Shown here: positions 22,301-37,300 of the stretch, piece by piece
How the letters are laid out: every line of letters starts with the position of its first letter
How positions within the stretch are numbered: the first letter of the stretch is position 1
Source of the DNA: Nematostella vectensis
Lineage: Eukaryota; Cnidaria; Anthozoa; Actiniaria; Edwardsiidae
DNA length: 60,000 bases
Direction of reading: 5' to 3'
Assembly: GCF_932526225.1 (NCBI RefSeq)
Contig: NC_064036.1
Location: 16,950,953 to 17,010,952, forward strand
Translations under genes and position numbers: made by a program
Notes under the pieces: model-generated
Databases searched by the model: none
The model's input: the letters and a program-made list of their open reading frames with translations, nothing else
Told to the model about the DNA's origin: nothing

Positions 22301-25300
22301 GTGTTGATGATTGTGTTAGTGGAGTTTGTTATGGTGGTAGTAGTGTTATGATGCTGATGTTAGTGATAATGATAATAGTGGTGATGGTGTCGATGATTGC
22401 GTTAGTGGAGTTTGTGATGGTGGTAGTAGTGTTATGATGCTGATGTTAGTGATAATGATAATAGTGGTGATGGTGTCGATGATTGCGTTAGTGGAGTTTG
22501 TGATGGTGGTAGTGGTGTTATGATGCTGATGTTAGTGATGATGATAATAGTGGTGGTAGTGATGGTGATTGTGTTAGTGGAGTTTGTGGTGGTGATGGTG
22601 ATGATAATGGTGATGGTGGTGATGATGGTGATGATAATGGTGATGGTGGTGGTGATGGTGGTGATAATAATGGTGATGGTGGTGGTGATGGTGATGATAA
22701 TGGTGATGGTGGTGGTGATGGTGATGATAATGGTGATGGTGGTGGTGATGTTTAGTGAAAGTCGTGGTGTAGGTAGTGTTGGTATAATTATAGTGATGTT
22801 GGCAATTGCGATGCCATTATCATAGTAATTATGTCCTATCTTCTATAATGGAGGTGAATGTAGTGATGTCGGTGGTGAATTATACCATTATTACAAGACA
22901 TGACGGAAAAACATGACGTGACGCTTCAAATAAGTCCATTTCACATCGAATAAGGCGGAGAATTTTTCTGAGTACTTAGTAACTTATAGCAAACAAAATA
23001 TCAAGTGCGACTTTTTTTTAATTGATGCGACTTTTTGTAAAGTGTCATTGAAATTTGAGCTTTTCGCCCCTGAGCTGATACACAGGGCAATGATGATCAA
23101 GGAAAAATGATGTTAAAAAGCCAAAATCTGGTTTAGTGCACTTCGGCACGTGTTTTAAAAATCAGTCCGTAATAGAAGGAACCTATAGCCACTAAAGAAA
23201 TTGTGTCTTCTCTCTATATCTGGAATTGCGCGTTTTCCAGGTTTTTCCGTCATGTCTTATTACAATAAGTACCTTTTGTCCCTCTGAGGTGTCGTACAGC
23301 ATCACGACAGTGCCTACTGAGAAATCCAGGACCATTTGCCAAAAGTTCGTGATGTCTTCACTCGATGGAGCCGGGCAGAGGATGAATGCGTTTTTCTCTC
23401 TGTATGCCTTATTGTACATTGGAAATGAAGCAAGAAGAAGGTGAGGCAAGAACGTCGAAAGGGTTGACAATTCCACATGTGAAAAATACACCCCTTACAT
23501 TAGCAAAACTGGCATTCATATAGGCAGTCAGTTTTCGCTTAGCTGGGCTTTTCAATGTAGACTTTTTGTCGATCACTGCAAAGAAAAATATGAATAATTA
23601 GTCAAATTAAGAAAAGTTCATATATTATCGAGTTGGGGGGGGGGGGGGGGGGGGCGTGAGGATACTGTGTGTGTGTTTGGGTTGGGGTTGGGTGGGTGGG
23701 GTGGGGGTTTCCGGGGGTCTAAAGGGGGGCCATCGTATAAATATGGATTTTTAAAAGAAGGGTCACTGATATCTTTGGGTGTTGTCTCTTCTCTTTGTTC
23801 AACGAGTTTCGGTTTGGCATGCACAATCCAGGAGTCCAGGATACGTATTTAGCCACGTTTTATCTATGCAATGCAAACCTGTATACACCCTATATACAAG
23901 TTTTTCATGGTTTCCGCTATATGATATCTATAAAGTGCTAATGTTCCATATTTAAAAAACCCAAAAAACTCTCTTGTTGTGAAGAAAAGCTTGTAAAAGG
24001 GCGGAGAGAATGTTTGACACAGTTTCGTCACCGGAATCAGATTGACTTACATGAAATTCTGTACTTTGATCCCGACGAAACATCTACATCCGGGACACTT
24101 GATGGCACAATGACTGACAACCTCTGAACAATTACGATAAAAAGGTCATGTCATACAGGCGAACGTTATTATTATAATATATAATAGTTCTTTGATCGTT
24201 CTTCTATTCACTTTCTAGTTAATTTTATAAAAAAAAAAACAAAAAAGTTCTTGACGACTCATGCCAAGGAGAATATGACGTAAACAGTATATATTTGGAC
24301 ATTTTAAAAAATAAGGAAACCTCAAATAAACTTCCCTCCCTTCCGCGTATGTATTTAACACCTAGTTCAATAAACTTCCCTCCATTCCGCGTATGTATTT
24401 AACACCTAATTCAATAAACTTCCCTCCCTTCCGCGTATGTATTTAACACCTAGTTCAATAAACTTCCCTCCCTTCCGCGTATGTATTTAACACCTAGTTC
24501 AATAAACTTCCCTCCCTTCCGCGTATGTATTTAACACCTAGTTCAATAAACTTCCCTCCCTTCCGCGTATGTATTTAACATCTAGTTCAATAAACTTCCC
24601 TCCCTTCCGCGTATGTATTTAACACCTAGTTCAATAAACTTCCCTCCCTTCCGCGTATGTATTTAACACCTAGTTCAATAAACTTCCCTCCCTTCCGCGT
24701 ATGTATTTAACACCTAGTTCAATAAACGTTTCTTTGGTTCATTGCTAATGGCAAGAGCGCACGGCAACATAAATAAGAATAATTTCGATATTTATATTTT
24801 ATTATTTATATTTATTATATTATTTATGTTTTTGTTCACATTTCAAGAAAAGTACAGCCTTAGCCTCCCATGATGTGGTGCTAGCTTGCTGTGGCCAATA
24901 GACAAAGGGAATAGCAGCGTTTTAAGAGATAATTATACAATTGTACCCTACCGTTTCACAATAACTTGGAAATATTAAACATTACCTGGAACTCCGCCTC
25001 GTACCCCGACACATTTCCTGGAGTCCGTAGTTTGGAGAGCCTGGCCATAGCGGCCTTCATATTGTCAGCAGGAATATCAGTGCTTCCGCAGACAAGCGCC
25101 TCCAGGACAGCCAAGTGGATAAACACGTATTGCTCCTGTGTGCAGAACAATGCGTCTTACAATCAGTAAGGCGATTCTTTACCCTTAGATTATTAATTGA
25201 GCGTGCTTACTCCTAAGTGCATACAAATGATGTATATTTCAAAAAGTAAAGAGCAAATCTTGTTGAGCATTAGGTAGAGTATGCTCTGTGTTCTGAGGTA

Positions 25301-28300
25301 GCATGGTCTGAGAAACCGATGGACACTACTTTGGCATGGTAATTAGTGTGTGTGTTTCATTGGATGAACACTACGAAGCGTGTGGAGGTGACTAATATTA
25401 TCTTCTGTTTTTGAGAGCTGACGCTACGCACTGTTGTAGATGACTTATGGGATAAATATGAAGCTGGGGGAGTGTTCAGATTAATTCTAGTGTGCGGAGA
25501 CTACTTATAGCATTGCTACAATGCTCGACCTTAAAAGGCCTGTCTTACCGATGTTTGCACCATGTGTGGCCGGTCTTCCCTGATGGCTTTCACGTAGTTG
25601 AAGATGTCCACCGTCTTTTGTTTCTTAGCCTGGCGCAGCATCGCGTCAATCACGAGAAAAGCGCCCGTTCTTCCCACGCCGGCGCTGCCAGAAATAAACA
25701 AAAATCTGTAATTATCAAGTCATCTATTAGATAACTTGAAACACTCTAGAAACTGTAAAAGTCACTTGCTTTCAGCGAAGAAAAGACCTTTGAGTGCGCA
25801 TCTGTAAAATATTTTTTTTAGATTTTGATTAATATTGCTGTTATTTGTTCAGTTGTACGACACAAGATCTGCTCACTAAGAAATGCACATCGCATTTTTA
25901 TTGTATGTCAAGTTTACGGCCGGAGGTCTTAAATACTGCATACCTGCAATGTATGACCCAAAGTCTAAAATACTGCATACCTGCAGTGTATGACCCAAAG
26001 TCTTAAATGATGTATACCTGCAGTGTATGACCCAAAGTCTTAAATGATGCATACATGCAGTGTATGACCCAAAGTCTTAAATGATACATACCTACAGTGT
26101 ATGACCCAAAGTCTTAAATGATGCATACCTACAGTGTATGACCCAAAGTCTTAAATGATGCACACCTGCAGTGTATGATCCAAAGTCTAAATACTGCATA
26201 CGTACAGTGTATGACTCAAAGTCTTAAATGATAAATACCTGCAGTGTATGACCCAAAGTCTAAATACTGCATACCTGCAGTGTATGACCCAAAGTCTTAA
26301 ATGATGTATACCTGTAATGTATGACCCAAAGTCTTAAATGATAAATACCTGCAGTGTATGACCCAAAGTCTTAAATGATGTATACCTGTAATGTATGACC
26401 CAAAGTCTTAAATGATACATACCTACAGTGTATGACCCAAAGTCTTAAATGATGTATACCTGTAATGTATGACCCAAAGTCTTAAATGATAAATACCTGC
26501 AGTGTATGACCCAAAGTCTAAATACTGCATACCTGCAGTGTATGACCCAAAGTCTTAAATACTGCATACCTGCAGTGTATGACCCAAAGTCTTAAATGAT
26601 GTATACCTACAGTGTATGACTCTAAGTCTTAAATGATGTATACCTGTAATGTATGACCCAAAGTCTTAAATGATACATACCTACAGTGTATGACCCAAAG
26701 TCTTAAATGATACATACCTACAGTGTATGACCTAAAGTCTTAAATTATGTATACCTGTAATGTATGACCCAAAGTCTTAAATGATGTATACCTGTAATGT
26801 ATGACCCAAAGTCTTAAATGATACATACCTACAGTGTATGACCCAGTCTTAAATGATACATACCTACAGTGTATGACCCAAAGTCTTAAATGATGTATAC
26901 CTACAGTGTATGACCCTAAGTCTTAAATGATGTATACCTGTAATGTATGACCCAAAGTCTTAAATGATTAATACCTACAGTGTATGACCCAAAGTCTTAA
27001 ATGATACATACCTACAGTGTATGACCCAAAGTCTTAAATGATGTATACCTGTAATGTATGACCCAAAGTCTTAAATGATGCATACTTACAATGTATGAAC
27101 CAAAGTCTTGAATGATGCATACTTACAGTGTATGAACCAAAGTCTTGAATGATGCATACCTACAGTGTATGACCCAAAGTCTTAAATGATGTATACCTAC
27201 AGTGTATGACCCAAAGTCTTAAATGATGTATACCTACAGTGTATGACCCAAAGTCTTATATGATGTATACCTGTAATGTATGACCCAAAGTCTTAAATGA
27301 TTAATACCTACAGTGTATGAACCAAAGTCTTAAATGATGTATACCTACAATGTATGACCCTAAGTCTTAAATGATGTATACCTGTAATGTATGACCCAAA
27401 GTCTTAAATGATTAATACCTACAGTGTATGACCCAAAGTCTTAAATGATACATACCTACAGTGTATGACCCTAAGTCTTAAATGATGTATACCTGTAATG
27501 TATGACCCAAAGTCTTAAATGATGCATACCTGCAGTGTATGAACCAAAGTCTTAAATGATGCATACTTACAGTGTATGAACCAAAGTCTTGAATGATGCA
27601 TACCTACAGTGTATGACCCAAAGTCTTAAATGATGTATACCTACAGTGTATGACCCAAAGTCTTAAATGATACATACCTACAGTGTATGACCCAAAGTCT
27701 TAAATGATACATACCTACAGTGTATGACCCAAAGTCTTAAATGATGTATACCTGTAATGTATGACCCAAAGTCTTAAATGATACATACCTACAGTGTATG
27801 ACCCAAAGTCTTAAATGATGTATACCTGTAATGTATGACCCAAAGTCTTAAATGATACATACCTACAGTGTATGACCCAAAGTCTTAAATGATGTATACC
27901 TGTAATGTATGACCCAAAGTCTTAAATGATAAATACCTGCAGTGTATGACCCAAAGTCTAAATACTGCATACCTGCAGTGTATGACCCAAAGTCTTAAAT
28001 GATGCATACCTACAGTGTATGAACCAAAGTCTTAAATGATACATACCTGCAGTGTATGGCCCAAAGTCTTAAATGATAAATAACTGCAGTGTATGACCCA
28101 AAGTCTTAAATGATACATACCTACAGTGTATGACCCAAAGTCTTAAATGATGTATACCTGTAATGTATGACCCAAAGTCTTAAATGATACATACCTACAG
28201 TGTATGACCCAAAGTCTTAAATGATACATACCTACAGTGTATGACCCAAAGTCTTAAATGATGTATACCTGTAATGTATGACCCAAAGTCTTAAATGATA

Positions 28301-31300
28301 CATACCTACAGTGTATGACCCAGTCTTAAATGATACATACCTACAGTGTATGACCCAAAGTCTAAAATGATGTATACCTGTAATGTATGACCCAAAGTCT
28401 TAAATGATGTATACCTGTAATGTATGACCCAAAGCCTTAAATGATACATACCTACAGTGTATGAACCAAAATCTTAAATGATGCATACCTACCGTGTATG
28501 ACCCAAAGTCTTAAATGATGTATACCTACAGTGTATGACCCAAAGTCTTATATGATGTATACCTGTAATGTATGACCCAAAGTCTTAAATGATGCATACC
28601 TACAGTGTATGAACCAAAGTCTTAAATGATACATACCTGCAGTGTATGGCCCAAAGTCTTAAATGATAAATAACTGCAGTGTATGACCCAAAGTCTTAAA
28701 TGATACATACCTACAGTGTATGACCCAAAGTCTTAAATGATAAATACCTGCAGTGTATGACCCAAAGTCTAAATGCTGCATACCTGCAGTGTATGACCCA
28801 AAGTCTAAATGATGCATACCTGCAGTGTATGACCCAAAGTCTAAATACTGCATACCTACAGTGTATGACCCAAAGTCTTAAATGATGCATACCTGCAGTG
28901 TATGATCCAAAGTCTAAATGCTGCATAACTACAGTGTATGACCCAAAGTCTAAATGATGCATACCTGCAGTGTATGACCCAAAGTCTAAATACTGCATAC
29001 CTGCAGTGTATGACCCAAAGTCTGAAATGATGCATACCTGCAGTGTATGACCCAAAGTCTTAAATGCTGCATACTTGTAATGTATGACCCAAAGTCTTAA
29101 ATGATACATACCTGCAGTGTATGACCTAAAGTCTAAATGCTGCATACCTGCAGTGTATCACCCAGGGCCTGGCGCCAGGTAGTGAGTCCTTCGTGATCTT
29201 CCGCCTCAACCCGAGTACCGCGGTGGCGTATTGAGGTACTCCCTTGTCTGGCCACACGGTGAAGTGATACTGATAGACGTACCTCTCCTCCGTTTGGCCG
29301 ACCTATGCACAACACATACAAATCAATGATTGTTGCCCGGGGAAGGAGATCACGATAAAAAGGGTGTGATCGTCGGCCAAATAAATTTTAACCCTATGGG
29401 ATAAATACTTTGTGTGCGATCAACAGATCTTTTTAACCCTAAGAGATAGCAAATTGGGTGTTCTCGAAGGACTTTTTAACCCTAAATAATAGCAGAATCG
29501 GAAAAATCCTTCAACAGGGATAGGAGATGCTCGAGATTTTACCCCTTTAAAGAAAGAACGATCACCCCCGTCCACTATTCTGGAGACCCACTCACCCCCT
29601 CACCCAGGGGCTGTTGTTTTCTCTAAATGGCCTGAAAGAGCCTCGCGCAGATCGCAAAATGTTTGTGAGAATTTGAAACGTTGGTTTCTATTTCAAGATA
29701 GCTAACAGCAAAAACGTAGTATACCAAGCAACTCCTGCATGGTCGAGAGCAGTACTTGGGAAATACAAAAGCAAAAGACCATCGTAGCTGACTTCAAAAT
29801 ATGAACATGATTACGTTTCATAAAAAGGAATCGTTCAAGCAAGTGCTAAAGCGATAGCCCCATAGAAATAAAATTGTTTGAAATGCAAGATATTTGAAGA
29901 AAAGAGAGCCCCTTTTACTTTGAAAATACTATTGGGCCTTTGAGGTTTTCGTGCCACAAATAAACTATATGCTTTTCAAAAGCTCTTGTGTTGATATATT
30001 GTAGACAGGGTGAGAGCGTTCATTGAGGTTGTATTCACCTGGGACATCACAAATGTCCTGATAATGTAGTCCGCGAAGACTTCGGTTTTACGTAGGGTGA
30101 CTCTGAGATTACAATACTTAGAGGTGCTGTCGGGCCAGTACTGGTGACATTTTTTCTACAAAAAATAAGAATAAGATCATGACCCGTACTTGAATGGGTA
30201 ATTGGATGGTCATGGTACGGCACCTAATCAATGCGTGTACAACTCTCCGTACATTTCCTTTTGAACATGACTTTTAAAAACTTTCACACGCTGACGGTCA
30301 CATCACGCTTTCGCGTCACGGTGCAACACGTGTAGCACTCATCGTACCTTGTGGCCTTCAATAAGTCCTGTCAGCATGACGATCACGCAGCGCCTCTCCT
30401 GCCACATCATTCTCCAAAAGTCACCGCTCGAAGGCTCCACACATCCTGAAAAGTAGTATATTGAGCACCAACCAAGGCGCGATTTTCGTGTTCAAGTGAC
30501 GTCACGCATAATGCAAATGTTACCTTGAGTGGCGATGTACGCTTTGGGCGAACCATCGTAGTCCTGAGAAAAAAAAAGACACTAAAGGTTACAGAATTCT
30601 GTGTACCTTTTGAAGGCGCGTGTTTTATCACTTACTCTGAGGTAACTCGCGTTGATGTAATCCGAGTGTGGATCATTGCTGAGTTTCTCTAACACCACCC
30701 GGGAGTGATCATCTATGAAAGTATTGAAGCGAACATAAGATCTATACTGATGTGTTAAAGTTGATCATATGTGAAACGCTTACAGGCTATTCAATAAGCA
30801 CTATACAAAACCAACTTTTTTTGGAATTCAAATGAGACGTTCCAATGCACATTGAGGTATCGGTAAAATGAAGACACAGCCCCAACATTTTGAACCTCTC
30901 GAGGTCCCCTCTCGGCCTCAACATTTCATGAACCTTATTCGAAGTCCCCTTTCGGCCTTAAGATTTTGACGCTCTCGAGGTCCCCTTTCGGCCCCAACAT
31001 TTGAAACCTCTCGAGGTCACCTTTTGGCCCCAAACTTTTGAACCTTTCGAGGTCCCCTATCGGCCCCAACATTGCGAACCTCTCTAGGTCCCCTATCGGC
31101 TATAAGATTTTGATGCTCTCGGGGTCCCCTTTTGGCTTCAACATTTTGAACCTTTCGAGGTCTTGTTTTAACCCCGACATTTTGAAACTTTCTAGGTCCC
31201 CTTTATTCAACCTTGGCACCATCCAACTTATCAGGAGCTGCCAGGAAATACATTAAACGCTTGTCTTGTGTCGTGAGATTACATATTGTGCTTATAGAAA

Positions 31301-34300
31301 CAAAGTAAGCTCACATGTGACGATGTTTGCATAGCGGTTCTTGGCTTTGTTCACACGCTTCTTTGCTGCTTCCGACGGGTGGTGTTTGCTAAGTTTGAAC
31401 AATTTCTGGTAAAGTGATAAAACATGTTATGTCAGCAGTAACAGTGGAAATTATCATATAGTGCGACCAGATTGTACTTAGAGACAATTAATCGCCACAA
31501 GCGTTACATAATGCATACTCAGTTATTGCTTATTTTAAGGCCAAAGGTATTAAAGGGTTCCTGAACTTTCACCAGCCGCGCTTGCCTGCGTCACCATCTT
31601 GAACGAGTTACGAATGGATCCAAGCATTTGTTAGTGCTTGGCGTAAAAAAACTCTTTGTTGGCGAGATCATGAAAACACAGTTTGCTCAAAGTAAGTGCT
31701 CATGAGACAGCCCATGAGATCGAGCTTTGTAAAGAGAAAAGGGGCTCATTAAGTGGGCGTCCACACTAACACGGATTTGATTCCATATACTACGATTAGG
31801 CCTTCCTTCCACACTAACACGGGGGTCGGATCCAGTGAATCCGCATACTTTTGAAAACGCTGTCGAAAGTGAATCAAAATGAATCCGTATACTTTGGTCC
31901 GTAGTGTGGACGGTCGAATTAGAATGAAAACGATGGCGTCATATGGCAGACGCCTCTGTTGCTATGAGCATACAAATATTATAACAATGACGTCACGCCC
32001 TATCTTTCAGCGTTTTCTAGCTTTTGAATCCGTGTTAGTATGGACGACTCCAAAAATGCGACTCTGGAGGGAGGGTGTGTTTGTGGTGGTGACGGAGGGG
32101 GGAGGGGGTAAGAATAACTAGTAGCACATTGATGGAATTTGTTGAACCTTGAACTCGGCCTCAAGGCGTGCATTGTTGTTTTGCTTGGCGCGGTTGAAGT
32201 AGTCCACAAACTGTAACACGGGAATCGGTCCGTGGGTGTCTTCACTGATTGCCTCGCTGTATATGTCCGCTAGATCAGGAGATGCGTCGGGGACATCCCC
32301 ACTCTTTGGCTCGTCTAAATGCGACAGGTTTAATTAATTGAATGTGTATAGTCATATAAAAGAACGTAGTAGTTTTGAGGGGTCTGGTCATATCACGCAT
32401 TTTATATCATATCACGCACTATATATTATATCAAGCGTTTGATATATATCATATAATGTATTCTATTCTGATAGACTCGAGCTCATTCCTACCACTGGAC
32501 GAAATAAAATATTTAATAACCTTTAAATGTATAACAAAAGGTGAAGAAATTTAAACTTTAGATACATTTCAGTGTATCTTTCAAGAGCCTGAAATGTTAA
32601 CTATACGTACCTTTCAGTACGTTTTTATAGGTCTCGAAATGTTCATTTCGAAACCTTTAAGAAAACCATTGAAAGGTTCTTAAATGTAAACTTTATGAAA
32701 CTATCCTGAACACGTAAATCCATTAAATTTTATCTTTAAATCTCTTTTAAGTTCCTTAAATGAACCTTAATGTAACTTTCCTGAACTTTAAAGCTTTTAA
32801 ATTTTATCTTTAAATTTTTTTTTAAGGTGTTTAAATAAACCTTTATGAAACTATCCTGAACACGTAAATCCATTAAATCTTATCTTTAAATCTCTTTTAA
32901 GTTCCTTAAATGAACCTTAGTGTAACTTTCCTGAATTTGTAAAGCTATTAAATCTTATTTTTAAACTTCTTTAAAGGTCTTTATCAACGTTTATGGAACT
33001 TTCCTGAATTAGTAGTCATTAAAGTGCACCTTTAAAGCAATCATGCACTCTTAGAATCATTAAATTTCACCTTTAAAATTTGAAAGTTATCTCACTTCCA
33101 TATTTACGACCCTACCTGGCTCACCATTAAGATGGTACCTACCTGGCTCACGGTTATCGTAGATGTAAGATGGTACCTACCTGGGTCACCCTCGTTGTAG
33201 ATGTAAGATGGTACCTTCCTGGCTCACCCTTATCGTAGATGTAAGATGGTACCTACCTGTCTCACGCTTATCGTGGAGGTAAGATGGGACCTACCTGGGT
33301 CACCCTTATCGTTGATGTAAGATGGTACCTACCTGGCTCACTCTTATCGTAGATGTAAGATGGTACCTACCTGGCTCACCATTAAGATGGTACCTACCAG
33401 GCTCACGCTTATCGTAGATGTAAGATGGTACCTACCTGGCTTACCCTTATTGTAGATGTAAGATGGTTCCTACCTGACTCACGGTTATCGTAGATGTAAG
33501 ATGGTACCTACCTGGGTCACCCTCGTTGTAGATGTAAGAGGGTACCTTCCTGGCTCACCCTTATCGTAGATGTAAGATGGTACATACCTGTCTCACGCTT
33601 ATCGTAGATGTAAGATGGGACCTACCTGACTCAAGGTTATCGTAGATGTAAGATGGTTCCTACCTGACTCACGCTTATCGTAGATGTAAGATGGGACCTA
33701 CCTGGCTCACTCTTGTTGTAGATGTAAAAATGTACCTACCTGGCTCACCATTAAGATGATACCTACCTGGCTCACCCTTATCGTAGATGTAAGATGGGAC
33801 CTACCTGGGTCACCCTTATCGTAGATGTAAGACGGTACCTACCTGGCTTACCCTTATCGTAGATGTAAGATGGTACCTACCTGGCTTACCCTTATCGTAG
33901 ATGTAAGATGATACCTACCTGGCTCACCCTTATCGTAGATGTAAGATGGTACCTACCTGGCTCACCCTTGTCGTAGATGTAAGATGGTACCTACCTGGCT
34001 TACCCTTATCGTAGATGTAAGATGGTTCCTACCTGGCTCACCCTTATCGTAGATGTAAGATGGTACCTACCTGGCTTACCCTTATCGTAGATGTAAGATG
34101 GTACCTACCTGGCTCACCCTTATCGTAGATGTAAGATGGTACCTACCTGGCTCACCCTTGTCGTAGATGTAAGATGGTACCTACCTGGCTTACCCTTATC
34201 GTAGATGTAAGATGTTACCTACCTGGCTCACCCTTGTCGTAGATAAAAGATGGTATCTACCTGGCTCACCCTTGTCGTAGATGTTAGATGGCACCTACCT

Positions 34301-37300
34301 GGCTCACCCTTATCGTAGATGTGAGATGGTACCTACCTGGCTCACCCTTGTCGTAGATGTAAGATGGTACCTACCTGACTCACCCTTATCGTAGATGTAA
34401 GATGGTACCGACCTGGCTCACCCTTGTTGTAGATGTAAGATGGTACCTACCTGGCTCACCCTTATCGTAGATGTAAGATGGTACCTACCTGGCTTACCCT
34501 TATCGTAGATGTAAGATGGTACCTACCTGGCTTACCCTTATCGTAGATCTAAGATGGTACCTACCTGGCTCACCCTTATCGTAGATGTAAGATGGGACCT
34601 ACCTGGGTCACCCTTATCGTAGATGTAAGACGGTACCTACCTGGCTTACCCTTATCGTAGATGTAAGATGGTACCTACCTGGCTTACCCTTATCGTAGAT
34701 GTAAGATGATACCTACCTGGCTCACCCTTATCGTAGATGTAAGATGGTACCGACCTGGCTCACCCTTGTTGTAGATGTAAGATGGTACCTACCTGGCTCA
34801 CCCTTATCGTAGATGTAAGATGGTACCTACCTGGCTTACCCTTATCGTAGATGTAAGATGGTACCTACCTGGCTTACCCTTATCGTAGATCTAAGATGGT
34901 ACCTACCTGGCTCACCCTTATCGTAGATGTAAGATGGGACCTACCTGGGTCACCCTTATCGTAGATGTAAGACGGTACCTACCTGGCTTACCCTTATCGT
35001 AGATGTAAGATGGTACCTACCTGGCTTACCCTTATCGTAGATGTAAGATGATACCTACCTGGCTCACCCTTATCGTAGATGTAAGATGGTACCTACCTGG
35101 CTCACCCTTGTCGTAGATGTAAGATGGTACCTACCTGGCTTACCCTTATCGTAGATGTAAGATGGTTCCTACCTGGCTCACCCTTATCGTAGATGTAAGA
35201 CGGTACCTACCTGGCTTACCCTTATCGTAGATGTAAGATGGTACCTACCTGGCTTACCCTTATCGTAGATGTAAGATGATACCTACCTGGCTCACCCTTA
35301 TCGTAGATGTAAGATGGTACCTACCTGGCTCACCCTTATCGTAGATGTAAGATGGTACCTACCTGGCTCACCCTTGTCGTAGATGTAAGATGGTACCTAC
35401 CTGGCTTACCCTTATCGTAGATGTAAGATGGTACCTACCTGGCTCACCCTTGTCGTAGATAAAAGATGGTATCTACCTGGCTCACCCTTGTCGTAGATGT
35501 TAGATGGCACCTACCTGGCTCACCCTTATCGTAGATGTGAGATGGTACCTACCTGGCTCACCCTTGTCGTAGATGTAAGATGGTACCTACCTGACTCACC
35601 CTTATCGTAGATGTAAGATGGTACCGACCTGGCTCACCCTTGTTGTAGATGTAAGATGGTACCTACCTGGCTCACCCTTATCGTAGATGTAAGATGGTAC
35701 CTACCTGGCTTACCCTTATCGTAGATGTAAGATGGTACCTACCTGGCTTACCCTTATCGTAGATCTAAGATGGTACCTACCTGGCTCACCCTTATCGTAG
35801 ATGTAAGATGGTACCTACCTGGCCCACCCTTGTCGTAGATGTAAGATGGTACCTACCTGGCTTACCCTTATCGTAGATGTAAGATGGTACCTACCTGGCT
35901 CACCCTTATCGTAGATGTAAGATGTGATCCCGAGCTCGATTGCTCCTGTGGTAACAGCGGAAATGTCATCATCCTGATCAAGCAAGACACTGTCCGTCTT
36001 GGATGGAGGGGGACGCCTACGCCTACGCCTACGCCTAAAATAAATAGTTATGTATTATTGCTAGTATTAATCGATCAAAGGGAGCTGACAGAGAGAGTGG
36101 CAAGAAGTAAAAAGGGTGAAAGTATTTGTACGATAAAAGAGCAAGAAAGAAGGAAAAAACAAAAATAACAACAACAACAAGCAAGCAAGGACGCAAAGAC
36201 ATACAACCAAAAAAGCAAAGCAATGACAAGAAGGCAAGCATACAGACAGGCAAGAAATAAAGCACAAACAAACAAGCAAGCAAAAAAAATCAAGAAAGCA
36301 AGTTATTGGGATATTAGATTGCGTATTTTAGGATTGACCTTTTCCAGATGACGACTAAAGCTGCGACAATGGCAATGATAAGCAATGGGAGAACTACATA
36401 AGCCGCCATCTGTGCCCCGCTCGTCTGAGCTTTCATCTGCGGCACTGCTATTTCTAGATGATAAGAACAGGATAAACATGAAATGATGGCCGAATACAAG
36501 ACACATGGGAATATCTTTCAAAACTACCTTTTGGCATTGATATGCTTGCAATAACTGCCTCTTTTCCCGTTAGTGTAACCTGTGGAAAAAGAATACAGTT
36601 TTAACAAAAAATCCTCGCAAGTATTCCACAACTTACGCAATCATATAATTGGCATCATAAATCATCAACATCCTTACCACCATGATCGCCATCATCATCA
36701 TTACCCTATCATTATCATCAGCATCGTTATCATCGCCACCATGTTTATAACCATGTCAACCACTATGTTTACCACTGGTAATCACTTTTAAACCACAACA
36801 ATTACTATCACCACCGGTAATTGTCATCATCATCACCATCATCGTCATTATTATCATTAGTAATAAAAATATTATCATCATCTTTAAACGGGCCGCGGAT
36901 TACCCTACTTAAAGGATCCAGGATCACCAAGGCCAACACTAAGCTAAAGGGAAAATGGCAAAAAGTAAGGATGGCTCCAGCCTCTCACGCGGCCACTACT
37001 ATAAAATAACATCTTCGTCGGCCACATTGTTATACAACACCACTAACCCACTTATCAGGTGACCCATAAAACATCGTTTTTGCTTCATCAAAATTATAAT
37101 AGTTACCACACGTAAAACTTTGAACAGATAAACAATTGTATAATCAAATGAAATGTTACCTCTGGTGTTACAGTAACAGCTCTTTCGTAAACCTTGTATT
37201 TCTTTCCTCTCTGCAGAGGGATGTTCTTGTAAATACCATAAATCTTGCCGTCACCAATAGTGAACACTGCGCCTGGGTCAACAGCATCCGCAGAAAGCTC

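Noticed and set aside
23634-23725. Telomere-like or regulatory G-rich tract
   Set aside because: A single homopolymer and GT/GGGTG tract without a telomeric repeat unit; no evidence beyond low complexity.
25925-35903. CRISPR-like look of regular 37- and 38-bp arrays
   Set aside because: Units are head-to-tail without unique spacers, contain exon sequence, and lie in an animal gene; no cas genes.
36035-36293. Three overlapping Cys/Phe-rich minus-strand frames
   Set aside because: They lie in the AG-rich (GCAAGCAAG-like) intron between exons 19 and 20; a true exon here would break the phase-matched join of exon 19 to exon 20.
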